Shown here: piece after piece, positions 1-5,793 of the stretch
How positions within the stretch are numbered: the first letter of the stretch is position 1
Layout: every line of letters starts with the position of its first letter
Assembly (NCBI GenBank): GCA_023414155.1
Contig: JAEZOG010000046.1
Span: 1 to 8,316, forward strand
From: Cyanobacteria bacterium OH_CFB_184
GTDB lineage: Bacteria; Cyanobacteriota; Vampirovibrionia; Gastranaerophilales; Gastranaerophilaceae
Reading direction: 5' to 3'
Length of the DNA stretch: 8,316 nt
Made by a program: the position numbers and the translations under genes
The notes under the pieces: generated by a model
Database searches by the model: none
The model's input: the letters and a program-made list of their open reading frames with translations, nothing else
What the model was told of the DNA's origin: nothing

Positions 1-88
1 TTGCTGAAGCAGAATTTTCATATAAATCTTTTCCCATGCCAACAGACTGAGAGCCTTGGCCTGGAAATATAAAAGCGATTTTACTCAT
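1..88 (-). CDS. fabD: Malonyl-CoA:ACP transacylase, N-terminal fragment
   Basis: Only the first 29 codons are visible; the gene runs off the low-coordinate edge. The start reads MSKIAFIFPGQGSQSVGMGK, and the FPGQGSQ..GMG motif is the classic N-terminal signature of the FabD acyltransferase fold. FabD moves malonyl groups from CoA to acyl carrier protein in the cytoplasm, giving the extender unit for type II fatty-acid synthesis. The active-site GHSxG serine region lies outside the window. The ATG is at 86-88, two bases after the fabH stop. A GAAGGA ribosome-binding site lies inside the last codons of fabH, which suggests translational coupling. Position directly after plsX-fabH supports the call. 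Confidence 0.93.
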   Translation of the reverse strand, partial: MSKIAFIFPGQGSQSVGMGKDLYENSASA

Positions 89-90
89 TT

Positions 91-1089
91 TTAAGCTATT
101 CCTTCTCTTAAATTAACAATTGCGGTACCGCAAGTCATGCCGGCACCAAAGCCTGTGAAAATTGCTTTACAAGGAAGTTTTACTTTTCCTTCTTCTATAG
201 CTTCTGTAATTGCTATTGGGATAGACGCAGCAGAAGTGTTTCCGTATTTTTGGATGTTAACAACTACTTTATCACTACTGTAATTTAGTCTTTGCGCCAT
301 CGCTTCAATAATTCTTAAGTTTGCTTGGTGAGGAACCAAGTAGTCTATTTCTTCAGGAGTCATGCCTGCTTTTTTGACTGATTCTATAATCGAGTCAGGC
401 ATTTTAGTTACTACAAATTTATAAACTTCTTTACCGTTCATATAAACGTGTAAAGGTTTTTGTTCATTAGGTTCAACTAATGGGCAATTTTTTCCTGTGA
501 TAGGAAGCTCAATATATTCCGCTCCTGTTGGATCTGAAAGGATATCTAAGCCTAGAATATCATTGACTCCATCTGGAGATTTTCTTAGAACCATAGCACC
601 TGCACCGTCACCAAACAGAACACAAGTAGCTCTTTCTTCCCAGTTTACGAATTTAGAGTTTGCATCTGTTGCAACTACTAATACATTTTCATATGCGCCA
701 GATTCGATAAATGCTCTTGCAACGCTCATTGCATATACAAGTCCTGAGCATGCTGCAGTAATATCAAAAGCAGCAGCGCCTTTTGCACCGATTGCTCCTT
801 GAATTAAGCATGCTGTTGAAGGGTATGCTTTTGTAGGTACTGAAGCTGCAGCAATTACCAATTGGATCTCTTCACCTTTTAAGTTAGCTTTATTAAGTGC
901 ATTTTTAGCTGCTTCTACACCTAAAGTAACAGCGTTTTCTTCTCCAGAACAAATTCTACGTTCTTTGATACCTGTTCTTGTCGAAATCCACTCATCGCTA
1001 GTGTCTAAAATTTCTGATAAATCATTGTTTGTTATTACTGTTTTAGGTACAGCATAGCCTAAGCCAGCTATCATTATAGGTATAGTCAT
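91..1089 (-). CDS. fabH: Beta-ketoacyl-ACP synthase III (initiating condensing enzyme)
   Basis: Encodes 332 residues from the ATG at 1087-1089, a normal FabH length. FabH condenses acetyl-CoA (or a branched acyl-CoA) with malonyl-ACP to begin fatty-acid synthesis. The Cys-His-Asn triad is visible: Cys114 in DITAACSGLVYAM, His254 in VPHQANLRIIEAM and Asn284 in YGNTSAASIP. The N-terminal GLGYAVP and DEWISTRTGIKERR segments are also typical. The C-terminal glycine motif reads GFGAGMTCGTA where GLTWG is usual. The frame stays open upstream to 1140, but that stretch overlaps plsX. The 1089 start has GAAGGA seven bases upstream, inside the last plsX codons, and gives the normal N-terminus. The gap to the plsX stop is four bases. 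Confidence 0.96.
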   Translation of the reverse strand: MTIPIMIAGLGYAVPKTVITNNDLSEILDTSDEWISTRTGIKERRICSGEENAVTLGVEAAKNALNKANLKGEEIQLVIAAASVPTKAYPSTACLIQGAIGAKGAAAFDITAACSGLVYAMSVARAFIESGAYENVLVVATDANSKFVNWEERATCVLFGDGAGAMVLRKSPDGVNDILGLDILSDPTGAEYIELPITGKNCPLVEPNEQKPLHVYMNGKEVYKFVVTKMPDSIIESVKKAGMTPEEIDYLVPHQANLRIIEAMAQRLNYSSDKVVVNIQKYGNTSAASIPIAITEAIEEGKVKLPCKAIFTGFGAGMTCGTAIVNLREGIA

Positions 1090-1093
1090 TTTT

Positions 1094-2149
1094 TTATCCT
1101 TCATAAAATTCTGCAATTTTTTTGTTAACTCCAGATTCAACAGCTTCTTTTGCTACTCTGACTGCATTTTTAATTGCATAAGCTCTAGATCTGCCGTGGG
1201 ATATAACTGTTATTCCTTTTACTCCTAAAAGTAAAGCTCCGCCGAATTCTTCGTAGTTTATTTTTTGATAGATTCTTTTCATAAATGGTCTTGCAAGTAA
1301 GCCTATTATTTTAGAAACAATATCATCGCTGAATTCTTTTTTAATCATGTGGAATAGCATTGAAGAAGCACCTTCGATTGTTTTAAGAGCTACGTTTCCA
1401 ACGAATCCATCACAAACTATAACATCGCAGTTTCCTAGGAAAACTTCTTTTCCTTCGATGTTACCGATAAAGTTTAGCTTATCTTGATGTTTTTCAAATA
1501 ATCTATAAGTATTTTGTACAAGTTCATTACCTTTTCCGGCTTCTTCACCGATATTAAGAACACCAATTCTAGGATTATCAATACCGATAACGTTTTTAGA
1601 GAAAGTAGAACCCATCATTCCAAATTGATATAACATTTCAGGTGTACTATTTGTATTTGCACCTGCGTCAATTAGTACAACCGGTTTTTTCATTGTAGGA
1701 AGAGTTACGCTGATTGCAGGTCTTTCAATTCCCGGTAGTCTTCCAAGCCCGAATAAACTTGCTGCCATTGCAGCACCTGTAGAACCTGCTGCTACTATCG
1801 CATCAGCACTTCCAGTTGCTACAGCATCAACTGCTAAAACAATTGAAGACTTTTTCTTTTTACGGATTGCTTGACCTGGAGCTTCGCCCATTTCAATTAT
1901 TTCTTGAGCGTGAGTGATTTTAATGTCTAGTTTTTTTAGGTCAACTTTGATTCTTTTAGGTTTTGATAAGCCGCCGCCTAAGTATACAATGCCTTCTTGT
2001 TCTATTCTGTCTAGTTCTCTTTCGATTTTGTCTTGTTTTCCAACAAGTTCAATCGGTACATTGTAATCCCATGCGCCCCAAACAGCACCTTCTACAATCT
2101 CTTTAGGAGCGTAATCTCCGCCCATTGCATCGACAGCTATTCTAGTCAT
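1094..2149 (-). CDS. plsX: Phosphate acyltransferase PlsX
   Basis: Encodes 351 residues, full length for PlsX. The enzyme converts acyl-ACP to acyl-phosphate, the donor used by PlsY to acylate glycerol-3-phosphate, and so links fatty-acid to phospholipid synthesis. Family signatures run in order: IAVDAMGGD at residues 4-12, AAGSTGA (usually SAGNTGA), VVLIDAGANTN, GVLNIGEEAGKGNE, FIGNIEGKEVF, CDGFVGNVALK and the closing EEFGGALLLGVKG with SHGRS. The ATG at 2147-2149 is preceded by a purine-rich GGGAAGAG site. The gene follows rpmF after 29 bases, a gap that contains two further in-frame stops (TAA and TAG). Its last codons carry the fabH ribosome-binding site. Confidence 0.96.
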   Translation of the reverse strand: MTRIAVDAMGGDYAPKEIVEGAVWGAWDYNVPIELVGKQDKIERELDRIEQEGIVYLGGGLSKPKRIKVDLKKLDIKITHAQEIIEMGEAPGQAIRKKKKSSIVLAVDAVATGSADAIVAAGSTGAAMAASLFGLGRLPGIERPAISVTLPTMKKPVVLIDAGANTNSTPEMLYQFGMMGSTFSKNVIGIDNPRIGVLNIGEEAGKGNELVQNTYRLFEKHQDKLNFIGNIEGKEVFLGNCDVIVCDGFVGNVALKTIEGASSMLFHMIKKEFSDDIVSKIIGLLARPFMKRIYQKINYEEFGGALLLGVKGITVISHGRSRAYAIKNAVRVAKEAVESGVNKKIAEFYEG

Positions 2150-2178
2150 TATTATTCACTCTTCCCTATCTACAGTTA

Positions 2179-2502
2179 TTATTCTTCTGTTTTTTCTTCT
2201 TTAGGCTCTTCAGAAACTTCTTCTGTAGCAACTACAGTTGTTTCTTCTACTTTTTCAGCAGCTTTTTTTGTTGATTTTTTAGTTGTTTTTTTAGGTTTTT
2301 CTTCAACTACAGTTTCAACAAAACCTTCTGCTTTAATACTAACAGGTTTACCTTTGTAGTATCCGCATGCTGTGCATACAGTATGTGTAAGAGCTAATTC
2401 TCCACAGTTTTTGCAAGTTGTAGTTTCAGGAACTGTTGCTTTCCAGTTTGATCTTCTATGTCCTTGAGCGCTATGCCCTACTCTTTTCTTTGGTACTGCC
2501 AT
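2179..2502 (-). CDS. rpmF: Ribosomal protein bL32 with long charged C-terminal tail
   Basis: The first 60 or so residues are a standard bL32 of the large ribosomal subunit: MAVPKKRVGHSAQGHRRSNW followed by a zinc ribbon with Cys30-x2-Cys33 and Cys43-x2-Cys46, ending in YYKGKPV. Typical bL32 stops near residue 57-60, whereas this frame continues to 107. The extra part is low complexity: a short VETVVEEKPKK segment, a Lys/Thr-rich stretch (about 69-84), then a Glu-rich end (about 86-107). No stop or frameshift separates the tail from the core. The gene starts two bases after the yceD stop, with AAAGGA inside the last yceD codons. The yceD-rpmF-plsX order is widely conserved. The core call is secure; the tail's role is unknown. 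Confidence 0.95.
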   Translation of the reverse strand: MAVPKKRVGHSAQGHRRSNWKATVPETTTCKNCGELALTHTVCTACGYYKGKPVSIKAEGFVETVVEEKPKKTTKKSTKKAAEKVEETTVVATEEVSEEPKEEKTEE

Positions 2503-2504
2503 GG

Positions 2505-3002
2505 TTAATTATCCTTTTCTATTTTGATTGACTTAAATATTTCTAATCTAGGATCTGAAGTTTCTTTTTTTGAATATTCTTCTATTTTTTCGTCACCTAT
2601 ACAATTTATATCACAAACAAGTTTATTTGGAATATTTAATATTACAGATTGATAAATTAAATCGGTGATATCAATTTCTTCAGCCCCATGAAGCTCTTCT
2701 ACAAAGTTGCCTTCTTTTAGCTCCATTTCTTCTTTATATTCTTCAAAAAGTTCGTTTTTTACAAACATTTCATCGATTTCAATAGAAAAATTTTCTGTAA
2801 AATCTTTGAAGCATCTGTCACATTTTAAATTAAGTTTTGCACTAATATCACCGGTGATATTAATGTAGTTTTTATCTAGCGACGAAATTACAAGGTTTGC
2901 AGTGATAGGAACTTCTTTATTAAATTCCTCAATAATTTCACTAAACTTAATGCTTAATATTCCGTCTTTTGAATTTTCGATATCTAAAATATTGACGTTC
3001 AT
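2505..3002 (-). CDS. yceD: YceD / DUF177 family protein
   Basis: Encodes 165 residues from the ATG at 3000-3002. YceD (DUF177) proteins are small cysteine-bearing proteins almost always encoded next to rpmF. In plants and E. coli the family has been linked to 23S rRNA and ribosome assembly, though the molecular action is unsettled. Visible family traits are the central KCDRCFKDF motif (Cys61, Cys64), a second pair in CDINC (Cys130, Cys134), an acidic middle region and the DPRLEIFKSI end. The usual last CxxCG half-site after the second cysteine pair looks eroded. The frame stays open to a TTG at 3050, but that codon lies in the upstream terminator and behind the promoter, so I chose 3002. No Shine-Dalgarno precedes it. 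Confidence 0.88.
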   Translation of the reverse strand: MNVNILDIENSKDGILSIKFSEIIEEFNKEVPITANLVISSLDKNYINITGDISAKLNLKCDRCFKDFTENFSIEIDEMFVKNELFEEYKEEMELKEGNFVEELHGAEEIDITDLIYQSVILNIPNKLVCDINCIGDEKIEEYSKKETSDPRLEIFKSIKIEKDN

Positions 3003-3009
3003 TCTATTT

Positions 3010-3037
3010 ATTTTATTTGCAAGAAATATTTTGTCAA
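3010..3037 (-). promoter_or_regulatory. Sigma-70 type promoter for yceD-rpmF-plsX-fabH-fabD
   Basis: Reading on the minus strand, a perfect -35 box TTGACA lies at 3037-3032 and a -10 box TAAAAT (5 of 6 to consensus) at 3015-3010, with a 16-base spacer. The expected start point, six to eight bases after the -10, falls at about 3001-3004, on or beside the yceD ATG at 3002, so the transcript would be leaderless or nearly so. The -35 box begins three bases beyond the stem of the preceding terminator. Confidence 0.72.
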
Positions 3038-3039
3038 AT

Positions 3040-3068
3040 AAAAAGGACAACTTTTCGCTGTCCTTTTT
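3040..3068 (-). terminator. Rho-independent terminator of the two-gene coiled-coil unit
   Basis: Perfect 10-bp inverted repeat: AAAAAGGACA at 3068-3059 on the minus strand pairs with TGTCCTTTTT at 3049-3040, around a 9-base loop. The descending arm ends in a five-T run, giving the hairpin plus U-tract form. It begins 17 bases after the stop of the 109-residue gene. The arms are symmetrical A/T tracts, so it could also act on plus-strand transcripts, but no plus-strand gene is seen. Confidence 0.85.
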
Positions 3069-3085
3069 GATATCTATTTTACATT

Positions 3086-3415
3086 TTACTGACCGTAACT
3101 AAATGATCTTTCTATATTTTTGTCTCTCATTGATCGGCATGATTCCATTTCTGCATCGATCATTTTTAATTGGCTGTTATACATTTCCATTTGCATATCT
3201 AATTTTTTATCTAGGGCGTTCAATCTTTCTTTTCTTTGGTTTAACTGTTTTACAACTTCAGATTCAGGATCCATATCATTACCGATGCTGACCATCTCTG
3301 ATATAGTTCTTGTTAAACTTAATTTGCTTTCAGTTATTACTTGGATTTTATTCTCAAGGTCTAATCTGAAAGAGTTTAAGTACATTAATCTGAATGTTGA
3401 TGAAGCTAATCCCAT
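3086..3415 (-). CDS. Small helical coiled-coil protein, unknown function (109 aa)
   Basis: I do not recognise a named family. The protein has no signal peptide, no membrane segment and one cysteine. It is rich in Leu, Met, Lys, Glu and Gln. Residues about 8-45 and 51-102 read as two long amphipathic helices joined near GNDMDPES, the second with heptad-like leucine/methionine spacing (QLNQRKERLNALDKKLDMQM). Acidic and basic residues are nearly balanced (17 Asp/Glu, 16 Lys/Arg). Small proteins beginning MGLASS/MGLAAS and ending DKNIE.SF recur, as I recall, in gut Melainabacteria; I cannot check this here. The ATG at 3413-3415 has AAGGA nine bases upstream, overlapping the stop of the preceding gene (12-base gap), so the two are probably co-translated and may be partners. 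A terminator follows. Confidence 0.82.
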   Translation of the reverse strand: MGLASSTFRLMYLNSFRLDLENKIQVITESKLSLTRTISEMVSIGNDMDPESEVVKQLNQRKERLNALDKKLDMQMEMYNSQLKMIDAEMESCRSMRDKNIERSFSYGQ

Positions 3416-3427
3416 TTGGGTGAATCC

Positions 3428-3700
3428 TTATCTGGTTTCGTTAAGTGTACGACCTCTTAGGAAGACGTGTTCGTTGTTCTGTGCTATGATTTGTTCCATC
3501 TGTTGCAATCTGTATTTTTGGTAGTTTAGTCTGTATCTTGCCATTTTGATTTTTTTGTTTACTGATAAAAAATCTTTGATTGATGAAACAATTTCATTAC
3601 AAACTGCTTTAACAGGGTTTTTTCTTCTGAAGTAAGATTTTGCGAACTGTAAAAAGTTTAGCAATTTCTGTGCATTTGTCATTAAAGCGTCTTGTAACAA
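3428..3700 (-). CDS. Small basic helical protein, unknown function (90 aa, TTG start)
   Basis: Not recognised. I choose the TTG at 3698-3700 because a full AAGGAG site sits seven bases upstream. The alternatives are an ATG at 3682 (84 residues) and a TTG at 3745 (105 residues), and neither has a ribosome-binding site at a normal distance. The product is strongly basic: 17 Lys/Arg against 6 Asp/Glu. It has no hydrophobic membrane span. Residues 30-80 look helical, with a Tyr/Arg/Gln-rich stretch (RYRLNYQKYRLQQMEQII) that could form a coiled coil. It is the first gene of a two-gene unit with the 109-residue protein, and the charge difference would suit a complex between them. Binding to nucleic acid or to a partner are both possible; nothing visible decides. 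Confidence 0.72.
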   Translation of the reverse strand: MLQDALMTNAQKLLNFLQFAKSYFRRKNPVKAVCNEIVSSIKDFLSVNKKIKMARYRLNYQKYRLQQMEQIIAQNNEHVFLRGRTLNETR

Positions 3701-3707
3701 TTTGTAG

Positions 3708-3713
3708 CTCCTT
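3708..3713 (-). promoter_or_regulatory. Shine-Dalgarno site that fixes the TTG start
   Basis: AAGGAG on the minus strand, seven bases before TTG at 3700. It is 25 bases from the first in-frame ATG (3682), too far for that codon, so it decides the start of the 90-residue protein. Confidence 0.75.
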
Positions 3714-3787
3714 ATTTTTTTAGGACTACATAAATATAAAAACAATTAACCAGCTATTATTGCCTTACTTTGGGCTTTGTTGAAAAC

Positions 3788-3797
3788 TTGTTAACAA
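3788..3797. repeat. 10-base perfect palindrome in the leader of the small-gene unit
   Basis: TTGTTAACAA reads the same on both strands. It lies in the 200-base gap between hisH and the 90-residue gene, about 45 bases downstream of the candidate -10. Such a site could bind a dimeric regulator, but a 10-base A/T-rich palindrome may also occur by chance in DNA of this composition. Confidence 0.3.
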
Positions 3798-3843
3798 TTC
3801 TTAATCTATGCTTTCCCTTTTTAGTATCCCTATTTTTGTGTGA

Positions 3844-3875
3844 ATTATAGCTTTCACTTACTTTTTAATTGTCGG
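3844..3875 (-). promoter_or_regulatory. Candidate promoter for the two small coiled-coil genes
   Basis: A perfect -10 box TATAAT lies at 3849-3844 on the minus strand, just after the hisH terminator. The only -35-like hexamer nearby is CCGACA at 3875-3870, 4 of 6 to consensus but with a long 20-base spacer, so the -35 assignment is weak. Use of this -10 would give a leader of about 135 bases before the TTG at 3700. Within that leader the only clear structure is the 10-base palindrome TTGTTAACAA at 3788-3797. Confidence 0.4.
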
Positions 3876-3880
3876 AACAT

Positions 3881-3926
3881 AAAAAATCAACCTTTAACTT
3901 TTAGGGGTTTTAAAAGGTTGATTTTT
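3881..3926 (-). terminator. Rho-independent terminator of the serS-to-hisH operon
   Basis: On the minus strand the arm AAAAATCAACCTTT (3926-3913) pairs perfectly over 14 bases with AAAGGTTGATTTTT (3895-3882) around a 17-base A/C-rich loop, followed by a T run. It begins 18 bases after the hisH stop. The A-tract/T-tract symmetry allows function in both directions. Confidence 0.9.
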
Positions 3927-3944
3927 ACAAAAATTAACATTTGA

Positions 3945-4538
3945 TTAATTATTACTAATCCAATTTTTAAAGAAATTTAAACCTGCTTGAGAACTTTTTT
4001 CAGGGTGAAATTGAACTGCTGTAAGGTTTTCTTTTTGGATTGATGCGCAAAATTTGCCGTTATAATCTGCAAAAGAGCTGATTATGCTTTTATCTTTAGG
4101 TTCTACATAGTAAGAATTTACAAAATAAAAGTAATCTTCATCCAAAAATGTATTAGCTGGTGTTGTTGTTATTTTATTCCAACCTATTTGAGGGATTTTA
4201 CCTTTTGTGAATTTTTTTACTTCACCTTCAATAATGCCAAGCCCATCAACGCCTTGCGCTTCTTCACTTTTTTGAAAAAGTATCTGCAATCCGATGCAAA
4301 TACCAAGAAAAGGTATCCCATTTGAGATCGATTGCTTGATAGGTTCAATCAGGTTTTTATTTTTAAGGTTGTTCATGGATTGATGAAAGTGGCCTTGTCC
4401 TGGAAATATTATTCTTTGTGCTTTTAAAATCTTCTCTGGTTCAGAGGAAATTTCGTATTCAGCACCAAGAAAGCTCAGCATATTTGCTACGCTTTTTAAG
4501 TTGCCTGCTTCATAATCTACAATTATTGTTTTTTTCAT
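3945..4538 (-). CDS. hisH: Imidazole glycerol phosphate synthase, glutamine amidotransferase subunit
   Basis: Encodes 197 residues, full length for HisH. It hydrolyses glutamine and passes ammonia to HisF, which forms imidazole glycerol phosphate and AICAR in histidine synthesis. The class I amidotransferase triad is complete: nucleophile Cys81 in FLGICIGLQILF, and His178 and Glu180 in QFHPEKS. The N-terminal DYEAGNLKSVANML and the oxyanion strand FPGQGHFHQSM (more often PGVG) also fit. hisF is not in the window. The start overlaps the preceding aminotransferase stop as TAATG, without a strong ribosome-binding site, so translation is probably coupled. A terminator follows. A HisH-like subunit of a sugar amidotransferase is a remote alternative, but no sugar genes are near. 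Confidence 0.9.
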   Translation of the reverse strand: MKKTIIVDYEAGNLKSVANMLSFLGAEYEISSEPEKILKAQRIIFPGQGHFHQSMNNLKNKNLIEPIKQSISNGIPFLGICIGLQILFQKSEEAQGVDGLGIIEGEVKKFTKGKIPQIGWNKITTTPANTFLDEDYFYFVNSYYVEPKDKSIISSFADYNGKFCASIQKENLTAVQFHPEKSSQAGLNFFKNWISNN

Positions 4539-5779
4539 TAGAAATTAAAACCGTCTTCTTTTAGTCTTCTAATTACTTCGTATAGCTGTTCTTCAGTAAC
4601 TACTATAGAAATTCTGAAGAATCCTTCGCCGTATTCTCCAAACCCGTTTCCAGGAACGAAAACAACGCCTGAGGTTCTTAGAACATCATCAGTAAATTCT
4701 TTTGCTGTTTTATATCTTGGAGGCACAGGAAGCCATAGGTAGAATGTAGCTTGAGGGATATTTAAGTTATCCATATCCCAGCCCAATTCTTTTAGACCTT
4801 GGATCATTATTTTTTGTTTTTTCTCAAATTCTAATACGGTTTCTTTTATATATTCATCGCCTTCTTTGCTGTTTAGGACCATAGCTGCTGCTTTTTGAAG
4901 CGGTTTAAAGATTCCTGTATCGAGAGTTGATTTTAATTTCCCGAACATTCCGATAACTTCAGAGTTTCCGCAAACCCAGCCTAATCTCCATCCTGTCATT
5001 GCATATGGTTTTGAGAAACTGTGGAATTCTACTGCGACGTCTTTAGCTCCTTCTATTTCTAAAACACTTGGAGCTTTTTCCTGACCTATAAAATACATAT
5101 CAACATACGCTGCATCACTGATAAGAAGGATGTTTCTTTCTTTGCAGAAATCTACAACTTTTTTTAGATATTCTTTTGTTGTTGTTGCACCTAGCGGGTT
5201 ATTTGGATAGTTAATAACCAAAGCTTTTATTTTATTTTCGTTTAAGCCGGCTTTTTTGAATTCGCTCATTACTTCTTCAAGGTCCGGCATGTAGTTATTT
5301 TCTTGTGTCATAGCCATTGGAAAAGCTTTTCCGCCTGAAACTTTTAGCATTTCTTTGTATGAAGCATATCCTGGATCAGGTATTAAAATTATTTCTTTTT
5401 CTGCATGAACTGTAGTCGGGTTGATAAGCTCTCTGATTAAGTTTGCGATCCCTTCTTTTGAACCTATTAAAGAGTGGATTTCAGTTTTAGGATCAAGCTC
5501 AACTCCAAACCTTGATTTCATTCTTTGGGCGATAGCTTCAAGATAATACATTTCGCCTTTAGGGCTAGAATATGTGTGAATTCCTGGTTCGTCCAATATT
5601 TCTTTTAACTTATCGATTACAAATTGAGGAGGTGCTTGAACAGGTGCACCCATATCTAAAGCAATAGGAGCTCTATTTTTAGCTATTAATTCAGGTGTTA
5701 ATCTTTGTGTTTCTTGTTTAATTTGAAACATAATATACGTTTCAAGAGACTGAACATATTCATTGAACAGGTGTTTCAT
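4538..5779 (-). CDS. dapL: LL-diaminopimelate aminotransferase-type PLP enzyme
   Basis: Encodes 413 residues, a class I/II fold-type I aminotransferase. Closest by eye is LL-diaminopimelate aminotransferase, which converts tetrahydrodipicolinate to LL-diaminopimelate in one step for lysine and peptidoglycan. Visible residues: IHSLIGSKEGIANL (103-114) in the cofactor phosphate region, Asn194 in YPNNPLGA, Asp222 and Tyr225 in SDAAYVD, the Schiff-base Lys257 in HSFSKPYAMTGWRLGW, and the substrate carboxylate Arg389 in FFRISI. The GSKEG and HSFSK motifs favour the DapL group over aspartate or alanine transaminases, but specificity in this superfamily is hard to read, so the symbol is provisional. 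The ATG at 5779 has AAGGAG seven bases upstream. It follows folE2 after 14 bases and overlaps hisH by one base. Confidence 0.82.
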   Translation of the reverse strand: MKHLFNEYVQSLETYIMFQIKQETQRLTPELIAKNRAPIALDMGAPVQAPPQFVIDKLKEILDEPGIHTYSSPKGEMYYLEAIAQRMKSRFGVELDPKTEIHSLIGSKEGIANLIRELINPTTVHAEKEIILIPDPGYASYKEMLKVSGGKAFPMAMTQENNYMPDLEEVMSEFKKAGLNENKIKALVINYPNNPLGATTTKEYLKKVVDFCKERNILLISDAAYVDMYFIGQEKAPSVLEIEGAKDVAVEFHSFSKPYAMTGWRLGWVCGNSEVIGMFGKLKSTLDTGIFKPLQKAAAMVLNSKEGDEYIKETVLEFEKKQKIMIQGLKELGWDMDNLNIPQATFYLWLPVPPRYKTAKEFTDDVLRTSGVVFVPGNGFGEYGEGFFRISIVVTEEQLYEVIRRLKEDGFNF

Positions 5780-5793
5780 TATATTCTCCTTGA

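Noticed and set aside
497..802. Plus-strand open frame of 101 codons
   Set aside because: Fully antisense to the conserved core of fabH; it shows no family motif and is explained as a shadow of that gene.
1090..1140. Longer fabH starting at 1140 or 1104
   Set aside because: Both would overlap plsX. The 1089 ATG has a GAAGGA site at the right distance and gives a standard FabH N-terminus.
2033..2359. Plus-strand open frame of 108 codons rich in Ser, Phe and Val
   Set aside because: Antisense to plsX and to the low-complexity tail of rpmF; the Ser/Val/Phe bias is the complement of the Lys/Glu/Thr codons there.
3003..3037. FapR- or FabR-like operator at the fatty-acid cluster promoter
   Set aside because: I see no inverted repeat around the -35/-10 boxes other than the terminator, so no lipid-responsive operator can be supported.
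3003..3050. TTG start at 3050 giving yceD 16 extra N-terminal residues
   Set aside because: The TTG lies inside the second arm of the upstream terminator, and the extension is coded by the promoter region. Transcripts from the promoter could not contain it, and the 3002 start gives the usual family N-terminus.
3120..3524. Plus-strand open frame of 134 codons covering both small coiled-coil genes
   Set aside because: Longer than the minus-strand genes opposite, but those have good ribosome-binding sites, end-to-start packing and a terminator in the right direction. The plus frame's hydrophobic Ile/Phe/Ser content is the complement of A-rich helical codons.
3735..3830. Possible c-di-GMP (GEMM) riboswitch, because the leader contains ACAAAGCC and later ATAGCTGGTTA, which recall parts of that motif
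   Set aside because: The GNRA tetraloop hairpin and GGGxCTAA block are not seen, and I can draw no convincing closing stem. The resemblance is a few short words; a covariance-model scan would settle it.
3881..3926. The hisH-side inverted repeat as a mobile-element end or attachment site
   Set aside because: It has the spacing, position and T run of an ordinary terminator. There is no second copy, target duplication or transposase.
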